Part shown: in pieces, positions 1 to 6,732 of the stretch | How the letters are laid out: each line of letters starts with the position of its first letter | How positions within the stretch are numbered: the first letter of the stretch is position 1 | Source: UBA4246 sp045113695 | Lineage (GTDB): Bacteria; Bacillota; Clostridia; Christensenellales; Aristaeellaceae | NCBI GenBank assembly: GCA_045113695.1 | Contig: JBGUJG010000034.1 | Location: 1-27,952, forward strand | Length of the DNA: 27,952 bases | Direction: 5' to 3' | Notes under the pieces: generated by a model | What the model saw: the letters and a program-made list of their open reading frames with translations, nothing else | What the model was told of the DNA's origin: nothing | Database searches by the model: none | Made by a program: the position numbers and the translations under genes

Positions 1-18
1 AAAATCGCCGTAAGGGAT

Positions 19-156
19 TTATATCGATATAATTCATTTCGATATATCGCACCATGCGCGATTCGATATGCTGCCTTGCAGGCAGCTCGATATATGCTCG
101 CTGCGCTCGCATTCGATATGATCTTCGATCAAGGCAAAAGGCCTTGACCGAAGATC
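19..156. repeat. Palindrome-rich repeat element with five TCGATAT boxes
   Basis: This stretch holds no gene but is dense in symmetry. TTATATCGATATAA (19-32) and CGATATATCG (40-49) are perfect palindromes. GCTGCC/GGCAGC form a small hairpin at about 70-86. The box TCGATAT recurs at 24, 39, 63, 87 and 113. A 16-bp inverted repeat with one wobble pair (120-135 with 141-156, loop AAAAG) closes the unit and contains two bases of the recO stop codon. In the recO direction no U-run follows the last hairpin, so it is not a textbook terminator. The modular look resembles a short non-autonomous palindromic element, but that is inference. Confidence 0.6.
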
Positions 157-880
157 AAAACAGCCCCTTCCCGCTCGGCGGCGAGACCTCCAGCCTTGTT
201 TCCAGGTACTTCCTGAGCAGCCCCAGCGGCGCGTCCTGCGGCGGGCACTCCGTCTTCTCGATCCCGTTCTTCAGGATGTCCTTCATCCAGATGATTTCCC
301 GTGCGTTCACCGGGACGGCCGGGACCTGCCGGGAAGAACAATCATCACAGACCAGGCCGCCCTCTTCGATGTCAAACAGGCGGGCTTCGGTTTCGGCCAG
401 GCGCTTCCCGCAGCGGACGCAGTGGGAAAGCCTGGGCCGGTAGCCGGACAGGGCGGCGTCCATCAGCAGGAAGGCGGCGGTCACCGCCCGGGGCTCGAGG
501 GGGAGGTAGCAGAGCCGCTTGAGCGAGCGGATCAGCAGCTGGAACAGCTTGTCCGCCCGGTCGCCCGGGATGGCCTGGGCTTCCAGGATCTGCAGCATGT
601 AGGAAGCGTAGCGGAGACGGTCGTAGTCCTCCCGGAGGGGGTAGAAGCTGTCGATCAGATGGAAGCTGACGACCCCGGCCCGGCCCTTTCCCTGGTAAAG
701 CACGTATTCCCCGTAGGCAAACAGCTCCGCGCAGCTCATCAGCGGGCTGCCGGGCTTACGGCAGCCGCGGGCCAGAGCGTCCGCCCGGCCGGAAAAGGGG
801 GTCAGTAGGGTCAGCATCCGGTCGTTCTCCCGGTAATCCGCGTACCGCAGGACGATGCCCTGCGTGGTAACATTAGCCAT
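155..880 (-). CDS. recO: DNA repair protein RecO
   Basis: RecO promotes RecA loading on SSB-coated single strands in the RecFOR recombinational repair pathway. The 241-residue product has the usual RecO length and layout. The N-terminal OB-fold opens with a TTQGIVLRY-type strand and is followed by a helical middle. A four-cysteine zinc site lies at C154, C157, C178 and C181. I chose the ATG at 880 because AGAGGG lies 10 bases upstream; an in-frame ATG three codons earlier touches that motif and is unlikely. The stop codon merges into a 16-bp inverted repeat. The gene follows comF on the same strand, but a 214-base spacer filled with heptad repeats lies between them and ends just upstream of its ribosome binding site, so coupling to recD2-comF is uncertain. 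Confidence 0.95.
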   Translation of the reverse strand: MANVTTQGIVLRYADYRENDRMLTLLTPFSGRADALARGCRKPGSPLMSCAELFAYGEYVLYQGKGRAGVVSFHLIDSFYPLREDYDRLRYASYMLQILEAQAIPGDRADKLFQLLIRSLKRLCYLPLEPRAVTAAFLLMDAALSGYRPRLSHCVRCGKRLAETEARLFDIEEGGLVCDDCSSRQVPAVPVNAREIIWMKDILKNGIEKTECPPQDAPLGLLRKYLETRLEVSPPSGKGLF

Positions 881-913
881 ATCTCTCATTCCCTCTCAGA
901 CTACAGTGTTTTT

Positions 914-1087
914 AGTGAGGAGTGAGGAGTGAGGAGTTGAATTAGGTTGAGCGGCCGGAGGCCGCGATCAGTATAAACTCCTCACTGAGCGACCGAAGGG
1001 AGCGGTCACTCCTAACTCCTCACTCAGTAGCGGCCGAAGGGAGCGTCCACTCCTCACTCCTCACACAGCGGCGGCCAAAGGGAGCGT
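914..1087 (-). repeat. Composite heptanucleotide-repeat element upstream of recO
   Basis: This repeat fills the comF-recO spacer. On the plus strand AGTGAGG occurs three times in tandem at 914-934, followed by AGTTGAA. A GC hairpin (GCGGCC/GGCCGC, 951-965) comes next, then ACTCCTC-type heptads. A unit close to GCGGCCGAAGGGAGCGTCC flanked by ACTCCTCACTC occurs about three times. In the direction of recO, purine-rich GTGAGGAGT heptads come first and pyrimidine-rich ACTCCTC heptads last, so the two ends can pair. The array ends 33 bases before the recO start. No open reading frame, tRNA or clear promoter is visible in the spacer. Confidence 0.8.
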
Positions 1088-1094
1088 CCACTCC

Positions 1095-1856
1095 TCACTC
1101 TGTACCCCTTTTCCGTCTGAAAACTCTCCCCGCCGCCTTCCCCCGTCCCCGTATCAGCCCCGGGGCGACGCAGGCGGCCAGCAGGCCGACTTCAGCCGCG
1201 CCCATCCGGCGCAGGACGCCTGCGCAGCTCAGGGCGGTCGCCCCGGTGGTGCGGACGTCGTCCACCAGCAGGACGCGTTTTCCCGCGCAGTCCGCCCCTG
1301 GGGCCGGGGCGAAGGCGTCCCTGACGTTCAGGACCCTGTCCCGCCGGGTATGCAGGTCCGTCTGCCGCCCGGTCTTCCGGACGCGGACCAGCAGGTCCGA
1401 TACAGGAATGCCGGTTTCCATGCCGGTCAGCTCCGCCAGTTCCCGGGCCTGGTTGAACCCGCGCTCCCTCAGGCGCTGGGCGCTCAGCGGCACCGGCACA
1501 AGAATGTCCCAGGCTGTTCCGCGCAGGCTGCGCGCCAGCGCCGGAGCCAGCAGGGCGGCGGCCCGGGTATCACCTTTGAATTTGAGGGAAAGCACCAGCG
1601 CCCTCGGCGCGCCGTGATAACGGTAGGGCGCGAAGGTCCGGGAAAGGAGGCCTTCTTTGTCCCTGGCGCAGAAGGGGCAGGGCTTCCCGATTTTCATCAG
1701 GCTCCGGCAGCGCGGGCAGAGCAGGCCCTGCCGGTACGGGGCGCGGACCAGTTCCCTGGCACAGGCCGGGCAGAGCGGCAGGCCGGAAAGCTGGCCGCGC
1801 AGCTTCCCGCAGGAAAGGCAGAGCGCCCCGTCCGGGCTCAGCAGCCAGCCCCTCAC
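1095..1856 (-). CDS. comF: ComF family protein (phosphoribosyltransferase-like)
   Basis: ComF family proteins combine an N-terminal zinc-finger region with a type I phosphoribosyltransferase fold; in competent bacteria ComFC takes part in DNA uptake and recombination, while its role elsewhere is less clear. The 253-residue product shows paired cysteines at 13/16, 29/32, 47/50 and 60/63. The family block PVPLSAQRLRERGFNQA is near residue 121, and the PRPP-binding loop VLLVDDVRTTGAT is near 196. The start is GTG at 1856, with GGAGGAA six bases upstream inside the end of recD2. The start and the recD2 stop overlap in GTGA, so translation is probably coupled. The C-terminus is very basic (RRKRG). 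No other competence gene is visible nearby. Confidence 0.92.
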   Translation of the reverse strand: MRGWLLSPDGALCLSCGKLRGQLSGLPLCPACARELVRAPYRQGLLCPRCRSLMKIGKPCPFCARDKEGLLSRTFAPYRYHGAPRALVLSLKFKGDTRAAALLAPALARSLRGTAWDILVPVPLSAQRLRERGFNQARELAELTGMETGIPVSDLLVRVRKTGRQTDLHTRRDRVLNVRDAFAPAPGADCAGKRVLLVDDVRTTGATALSCAGVLRRMGAAEVGLLAACVAPGLIRGRGKAAGRVFRRKRGTE

Positions 1857-4102
1857 GGTTCTTCCTCCCCGGGGTCGAACCCTTCCGGGAACGCGGGCGT
1901 CTGGACCGCCCCGCTCTGCTCGAGGATCCGTTCCTTCAGGGCGGTATAGCGGACGGTGATGTAGTTGTTGCTGACCATTTCCTCAATCACCCGCTCGGTG
2001 CCCACCAGCACCAGCAGCTGCCGGGCGCGGGTGAGGGCCGTGTAAAACAGGTTGCGGGTCAGCAGCATTCTGGGCCCGCCGGTGACCGGCATCACCACGG
2101 CGGGGAATTCGCTGCCCTGGCTCTTGTGCACGGATATGCAGTAAGCCAGCTCCAGCTCCTCCAGCTGGCCGTATTCGTACGTCACGTTCCGCTCGTCGTC
2201 ATAGCGGACGGTGAGGGTGTGGTCTTCCGGGTCGATGCCCGTCACGAAGCCGACGTCCCCGTTGAACACGCCTTCCCCTTTCTCCCCGCTGTCGGTGGAC
2301 CAGGCAAGCTGATAGTCGTTTTTGATGTGCATGACCTTGTCCCCCGGGCGGAAAACGCTGTCGCCGAAGACGGCCTGGGGGCAGTCCGGACGCTCGGGGT
2401 TGAACGTGTCCTGCAGCAGGCGGTTCAGGGCGATCACCCCGCAGGGGCCTTTCCGGGCAGGCGCCATCACCTGGATGCCGCGCATCCCGTCTTTCAGGTT
2501 CAGGTAGGCGGGCAGGCGGGTTTGGCACAGGGAGACGATGGTCTTCGCGGCCTCGACCTGGTTCAGGCGGCGGTCAAAGAAAAAGTCGGACCCCTTGCGG
2601 TTCAGCTCCGGCATTTCCCCCTGGTTGATCCGGTGGGCGTTGATGACGATCATGCTCTTCGCGCTCTGGCGGTAAATGTCCGTCAGCCGCACGGACGGCA
2701 CGGCGCCGGAGGCCAGGATGTCGCGCAGGACGTTCCCCGCCCCGACGCTGGGCAGCTGATCGGCGTCCCCCACCAGGATCAGCCTGGTCCCGCCGCGCAG
2801 GGCCCGCAGCAGGCTGCGCATCAGGTAGATATCGACCATCGACATCTCATCGACGATCACGCAGGCGCATGGGAGCGGGTTGTCCTGGTTGCGCAGGAAG
2901 CGCTGTTCCTCCCCGCTGTATTCGAGCAGCCGGTGGATCGTGCTGGCTTTTTCGCCCGTCGCCTCGCTCATCCGCTTGGCCGCCCGGCCGGTCGGGGCGG
3001 CGAGCAGCACCTTTCCCTCCGGGGACAGCAGGGACAATATGCAGTTGATGATGGTGGTCTTGCCCGTGCCCGGCCCGCCGGTGATCACCAGGACGCCCTT
3101 TTCCACGGCGGCCTGCACAGCCTGCCGCTGCAGGGCGGAAAACGTGATCCCGTTTTTCTGTTCATAATCGCGGATCGCCCGGCGCGCGCCGCGGTCATCC
3201 TTCCCCGGGGCCAGGGCCAGGATCCGCAGCAGGCGCATGGCCGTCTCCGTCTCGCAGTAGTACAGGGAGCTCAGGAAAACGCACTCCTCCCCGCCGACCT
3301 GCGAAAGCACCAGTTCCCGGGAAAGCAGCAGGGCATCCAGATGCGTCTCCAGGACGTCCCTGGGGCTGCTGAGCATTTCGGCTGCCCGGGAAAGCAGCAA
3401 GTCCCGCGGCAGATAGGTATGGCCGGCACTCACCGAGGCGTCCTGCAGGAGATACTTGAGCCCGCAGCGCAGGCGGAAACCGCTGTCCCGGGCGATGCCC
3501 ATCGACAGGGCGATCCGGTCGGCGGTCAGGAAGCCCGCCCCGTCGACGTCGTCGACGATCTGATAGGGGTTCTCCCGCATGACCGCTTCCGTCCGCTCGC
3601 CGTAGGCTTTGGCGATCTTCATCGCCAGGGCAGGCGAAATGCCGTAGGACTGCAGGAAGATCATGTTTTTGCGGACCCCGTACTGCTCGGCGAAGGAGAC
3701 GGCGATCATCCGGGCCCGCTTATCGCTGATGCCCCGGAGCTTCTTGAGCCTGTCCACATCCGTCAGGGCGTCCAGGGTATCTTTCCCGAAGGCGTTCACC
3801 AGCTGGCGGGCGGTGGCTTCCCCCACCCCCTTGATCAGGCCGGAGGACAGGAACCGCTCGATGCCCAGCAGGGAGGTCGGCTTGCGGATCTGGCAGCCGG
3901 TGCATTTGAACTGCCGGCCGTAATGGGGATGTTCGACCCACGCGCCTGTCAGCAGCACCTGCTCCCCTGGGGTCAGCGGCGGCAGGATGCCGACCGCCGT
4001 GCAGGTCTCGTTCCCGACGCGGACGCTGATGACCGAATAGCCGTTCTCCTCGTTGCGGAAAACGGTTTCCTCCATGACAGCTTCCAGGGCGGTTTCCTGC
4101 AT
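1853..4102 (-). CDS. recD2: SF1B DNA helicase RecD2 (RecD/TraA type)
   Basis: RecD2 is a 5'-3' helicase that works without RecBC and contributes to DNA repair and replication-fork stability. The 749-residue product has the family's usual size. An N-terminal OB-like segment and helix-hairpin-helix repeats span roughly residues 5-215 (LIKGVGEATARQL, LRGISDKRA). Walker A GGPGTGKTT is near residue 341 and Walker B VIVDEMSMVD follows. The C-terminal 2B/SH3 insert and final motifs VHKSQGSEF and YTALTRARQLL are intact. I chose ATG 4102 because GGAGG lies five bases upstream; an earlier in-frame ATG at 4159 has no such site and sits on the -10 of a candidate promoter. The gene is transcribed divergently from the ROK kinase and overlaps comF at its 3' end. 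Confidence 0.95.
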   Translation of the reverse strand: MQETALEAVMEETVFRNEENGYSVISVRVGNETCTAVGILPPLTPGEQVLLTGAWVEHPHYGRQFKCTGCQIRKPTSLLGIERFLSSGLIKGVGEATARQLVNAFGKDTLDALTDVDRLKKLRGISDKRARMIAVSFAEQYGVRKNMIFLQSYGISPALAMKIAKAYGERTEAVMRENPYQIVDDVDGAGFLTADRIALSMGIARDSGFRLRCGLKYLLQDASVSAGHTYLPRDLLLSRAAEMLSSPRDVLETHLDALLLSRELVLSQVGGEECVFLSSLYYCETETAMRLLRILALAPGKDDRGARRAIRDYEQKNGITFSALQRQAVQAAVEKGVLVITGGPGTGKTTIINCILSLLSPEGKVLLAAPTGRAAKRMSEATGEKASTIHRLLEYSGEEQRFLRNQDNPLPCACVIVDEMSMVDIYLMRSLLRALRGGTRLILVGDADQLPSVGAGNVLRDILASGAVPSVRLTDIYRQSAKSMIVINAHRINQGEMPELNRKGSDFFFDRRLNQVEAAKTIVSLCQTRLPAYLNLKDGMRGIQVMAPARKGPCGVIALNRLLQDTFNPERPDCPQAVFGDSVFRPGDKVMHIKNDYQLAWSTDSGEKGEGVFNGDVGFVTGIDPEDHTLTVRYDDERNVTYEYGQLEELELAYCISVHKSQGSEFPAVVMPVTGGPRMLLTRNLFYTALTRARQLLVLVGTERVIEEMVSNNYITVRYTALKERILEQSGAVQTPAFPEGFDPGEEEP

Positions 4103-4150
4103 AACGGCCTCCAGGATCCTGCCGCGAGGGACAGGATGTTTGTTTCTTCC

Positions 4151-4178
4151 ATCATACACCCGTCAGAAAAAAATGCAA
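4151..4178 (-). promoter_or_regulatory. Candidate promoter for recD2-comF
   Basis: On the minus strand a good -10, TATGAT (4151-4156), lies 16 bases downstream of a weak -35, TTGCAT (4173-4178), with a T-run in the spacer. It would place the transcription start about 40 bases upstream of the chosen recD2 ATG. The -35 matches only three consensus positions. Confidence 0.4.
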
Positions 4179-4191
4179 GCAAAAAGAACAG

Positions 4192-4220
4192 TTGAGCGCC
4201 CCGCGGTTTTGTGGTATGAT
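4192..4220 (+). promoter_or_regulatory. Sigma-A type promoter for the ROK kinase
   Basis: TTGAGC (4192-4197) and TATGAT (4215-4220) are separated by exactly 17 bases, and a TG lies just upstream of the -10. The promoter stands about 50 bases before the kinase ATG and is divergent from the recD2 promoter, sharing the same short spacer. Confidence 0.75.
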
Positions 4221-4268
4221 GGACGCAGAAACCACCGGCTGAAAAACAGAACAAAAGGAGGCCTTCCC

Positions 4269-5228
4269 ATGGCGGAACAATACAGCATCTGTCTGGACAT
4301 CGGCGGCACCAAGATCCTCGGCGCCATTTTTGACAAAAACGAAAAACCCATTTACCGGCTCAAGAAAAAGACCCGGTCCGGCGGGGATTCCTCCGAGAAT
4401 GTCGAGCAGGTCATCATCAGCGTCGTCAAGGAAATGATCGAGGAATCCGGCATCAAAAAGAACGACATCCGCGCCATCGCCGCCGGGGCCCCCGGCGTCA
4501 TCAACCAGGAAGAAGGCGTCGTCCTGTTTTCCCCGAACCTGCCGTGGCGGGACTATAACATCCGCAAGCCCATCGAGAACGTGTTCGGCGTCCCCTTCCA
4601 CATCGGCAACGACGTGAACGTAGGCGTGCTGGGCGAGTTCAAATACGGGGCGGTCAAGGGCTGCCAGAACGTCGTCGGCTTCTTCGTCGGCACCGGCATG
4701 GGCGGCGGGCTGATCCTGGACGGCAAACTGTTTACCGGCCATCTGTTCAAGGGGGCGGAATTCGGGCACATGATCCTCGACCCGGAAGGCCCCTTATGCA
4801 ACTGCGGCCAGCGCGGCTGCCTGGAGGCGTTTTCCAGCAAGCAGGGCATGTCCGCCTATATCCGCCAGCAGGTTTCCCGCGGCCGCAAAAGCATGATGGC
4901 GGACGCTCTGGACGGCGCCGCCTTCAAGAGCAAGGCCCTCAAGCAGGCCCTGGAGCAAAAGGATCCGGTCGCGACAGAGGCCGTCGACCGCGCCTGCCAC
5001 TGGCTGGCCGTCGCCACCGGCAACATGATCAACACCGTCAGCCCCGAGGCCGTCGTGTACGGCGGCGGTGTGATCGAAGCGGTGGGCGACATCTTCCTGA
5101 CCAAGATCCTGGCGGAAGTGGACCGCTACTGCATGCCCTCCATCCGGACCACGGTGGAGCTCAAAAAAGCCGCCCTGGGCGACGATTCCATCCTCTACGG
5201 CGCGCTTTCGATGATCACGGGAAAATGA
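4269..5228 (+). CDS. ROK family glucokinase-like sugar kinase
   Basis: This is a cytoplasmic ATP-dependent hexose kinase of the ROK family, probably a glucokinase; ROK members also phosphorylate fructose, N-acetylmannosamine or allose, so the substrate is not certain. The 319-residue product has the phosphate-binding DIGGTK at residues 10-15 and the catalytic aspartate D115 in GNDVNVG. The glycine-rich GTGMGGG loop is near 141, and the ROK zinc site has H167 with C177, C179 and C184 in the CNCGQRGCLE motif. There is no N-terminal helix-turn-helix, so it is an enzyme rather than an Xyl/NagC-type repressor. AAAAGGAGG lies seven bases before ATG 4269. The dehydrogenase 73 bases downstream may share its transcript. 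Confidence 0.93.
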   Translation: MAEQYSICLDIGGTKILGAIFDKNEKPIYRLKKKTRSGGDSSENVEQVIISVVKEMIEESGIKKNDIRAIAAGAPGVINQEEGVVLFSPNLPWRDYNIRKPIENVFGVPFHIGNDVNVGVLGEFKYGAVKGCQNVVGFFVGTGMGGGLILDGKLFTGHLFKGAEFGHMILDPEGPLCNCGQRGCLEAFSSKQGMSAYIRQQVSRGRKSMMADALDGAAFKSKALKQALEQKDPVATEAVDRACHWLAVATGNMINTVSPEAVVYGGGVIEAVGDIFLTKILAEVDRYCMPSIRTTVELKKAALGDDSILYGALSMITGK

Positions 5229-5301
5229 CCGGCCCCTGCGGGAAGCGGGTGCAAAACCACCCGTCCCGGCAGTCTCCGGTAAAAAAAGGAGTGTTCCGAA
5301 C

Positions 5302-6369
5302 ATGAGAACCATCCGCATGGCTGTCATCGCCGGGGACGGCATCGGGCCGGAGGTGATCCGGGAAGGGATCAGGGTGCTGGATACCGTGGCCCGTCTGGAC
5401 GGAAGCTTTTCCTTCGAGTGGACCCATTTTCCCTGGGGATGCGATTATTATCTGAAGACCGGGCGGATGATGCCGGAGGACGGGATCGAAACCCTCAGCC
5501 GGTTCGACGCCATCTACCTCGGCGCGGTCGGCGCGCCCGGGGTGCCGGATCATGTCTCCCTGTGGGACCTGCTGCTCCGGATCCGCAAGCGCTTTGACCA
5601 GTACATCAATCTGCGCCCGGTCCGCCTGCTGAAGGGCGCCCCCTGCCCGCTATCCGGAGTGCGGCGGGAAGACATCGACATGATCTTCGTCCGGGAAAAC
5701 AGCGAAGGCGAATACGCCGGCAGCGGCAGCTGGCTATATAAAGGAAAGCCGAACGAAGTGGTCATTCAGAACGGAGTCTTCTCCCGCTTCGGCTGCGAGC
5801 GCGTCATCCGCTACGCCTATGAACTGGCCCGGAAAGAGCACAAAACCCTGACCAGCGTCAGCAAAGGAAACGCCCTCAACTATTCCATGGTCTTCTGGGA
5901 CCAGATCTTCCGGGAGGTTGGGCAGGAATACCCGGATGTCCCCGCCCGGACCCTGCTGGTGGACGCGGCAGCGATGTTCATGGTCAAAGACCCGGCGAGG
6001 TTCCAGATCGTCGTTACGTCCAACCTGTTCGGCGATATCCTGACGGACCTGGGCGCCGCCATCTCCGGCGGCATGGGCCTGGCAGCCGGGGCCAACCTGA
6101 ACCCGGAGCGGAAATTCCCTTCCATGTTTGAACCGATCCACGGCTCCGCCCCGGATATCGCCGGGCAGGAGAAAGCCAATCCCCTGGCCAGCATCTGGTC
6201 CGCCAGCCAGATCCTGGACTTCTTTGGCTATGAAGCGTGGGGAAAGCGCGTGCTGGACGCCGTCGAAACCCTCCTGACGGAAAAAAGGGCCCTGACCCCC
6301 GATCTCGGCGGCACGGCGAAAACGCATGAAACGGGCGGCGCGGTCATTGACATCCTGGAAAACCGCTGA
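5302..6369 (+). CDS. Tartrate/D-malate dehydrogenase (decarboxylating), isopropylmalate dehydrogenase superfamily
   Basis: This is a cytoplasmic NAD- and metal-dependent beta-hydroxyacid oxidative decarboxylase. The 355 residues match the tartrate/D-malate branch (TtuC/DmlA) rather than LeuB. The marker stretches are CDYYLKTGRMMPEDG, LGAVGAPGVPDHVSLW and FDQYINLRPVRLL. The general family features are all present: GDGIGPEV at the start, VRENSEGEY, the metal-binding NLFGDILTDL and the cofactor loop EPIHGSAPDIAG. AAAGGAG lies ten bases before the ATG. It follows the ROK kinase by 73 bases with no terminator between, so the two may be co-transcribed, but no other tartrate or malate gene is near. 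An intrinsic terminator about 110 bases downstream could end the transcript. The exact substrate (D-malate, L-tartrate or a related acid) cannot be read from the sequence. Confidence 0.88.
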   Translation: MRTIRMAVIAGDGIGPEVIREGIRVLDTVARLDGSFSFEWTHFPWGCDYYLKTGRMMPEDGIETLSRFDAIYLGAVGAPGVPDHVSLWDLLLRIRKRFDQYINLRPVRLLKGAPCPLSGVRREDIDMIFVRENSEGEYAGSGSWLYKGKPNEVVIQNGVFSRFGCERVIRYAYELARKEHKTLTSVSKGNALNYSMVFWDQIFREVGQEYPDVPARTLLVDAAAMFMVKDPARFQIVVTSNLFGDILTDLGAAISGGMGLAAGANLNPERKFPSMFEPIHGSAPDIAGQEKANPLASIWSASQILDFFGYEAWGKRVLDAVETLLTEKRALTPDLGGTAKTHETGGAVIDILENR

Positions 6370-6438
6370 CCCGTGCGCCCCGCTCTCTCTTTACAGACTG
6401 TTCACAAAATTCATGTATATTTTTTCCCGCGGTTCCTA

Positions 6439-6444
6439 TATAAT
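6439..6444 (+). promoter_or_regulatory. Isolated consensus -10 box TATAAT
   Basis: A perfect TATAAT stands 70 bases after the dehydrogenase stop and about 35 bases before a strong intrinsic terminator. No recognisable -35 lies at 16-18 bases, only an AT-rich stretch. If used, it would give a transcript of roughly 55-60 nucleotides ending at the terminator. Confidence 0.35.
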
Positions 6445-6478
6445 ACAGCCATAACAACGAATTACCTCTCTCTCTTTT

Positions 6479-6509
6479 CCGTCCGCCTTACCTCTGCGGG
6501 CGGTTTTTT
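6479..6509 (+). terminator. Intrinsic terminator after the dehydrogenase gene
   Basis: CCGTCCGC (6479-6486) pairs with GCGGGCGG (6496-6503), eight pairs with one G-U wobble and a nine-base loop, followed immediately by six T residues. It is the only strong terminator in the 363-base spacer 6370-6732, which otherwise holds an isolated TATAAT and a second promoter nearer the next gene. Confidence 0.8.
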
Positions 6510-6616
6510 CATGCCTTCTGATCCGGTGGTCCCCGCCTGGCGCGGCATGCGATTGGAGCCCGGCGGACGAATGATAGGAAGCCGGATCCAATGTGTTACA
6601 GTTTTCTTCCCTGCTG

Positions 6617-6646
6617 TTGAAATCCATTCGTTTTGTATTGTAAAAT
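6617..6646 (+). promoter_or_regulatory. Promoter for the SH3b membrane protein gene
   Basis: TTGAAA (6617-6622) and TAAAAT (6641-6646) have an 18-base spacer, each one mismatch from consensus. It gives a leader of about 80 bases before the ATG at 6733. Confidence 0.65.
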
Positions 6647-6732
6647 AAGCTGATGATGTTGACCGGCGCAGAAGGTGCTTCCCGCCTTGTCGGGAACGTA
6701 TCTTCAATCACGGACATGACGGGGGTTGGAAT

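Noticed and set aside
54..443. A 129-codon plus-strand frame at the window start
   Set aside because: Its first part translates the palindrome repeat and the rest is antisense to recO.
2126..4195. A 689-codon open frame on the plus strand opposite recD2
   Set aside because: The minus strand encodes a complete RecD2 with all helicase motifs. The plus frame is open because the GC-rich codons leave few antisense stops; its translation shows no fold-like pattern.
4269..5228. The ROK protein as a transcriptional repressor of the downstream dehydrogenase
   Set aside because: It lacks the N-terminal winged helix of NagC/XylR-type ROK regulators and has the full kinase and zinc motifs.
6373..6648. 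A 91-codon frame after the dehydrogenase gene
   Set aside because: It runs through an intrinsic terminator and the next promoter, has no ribosome binding site and no recognisable features.
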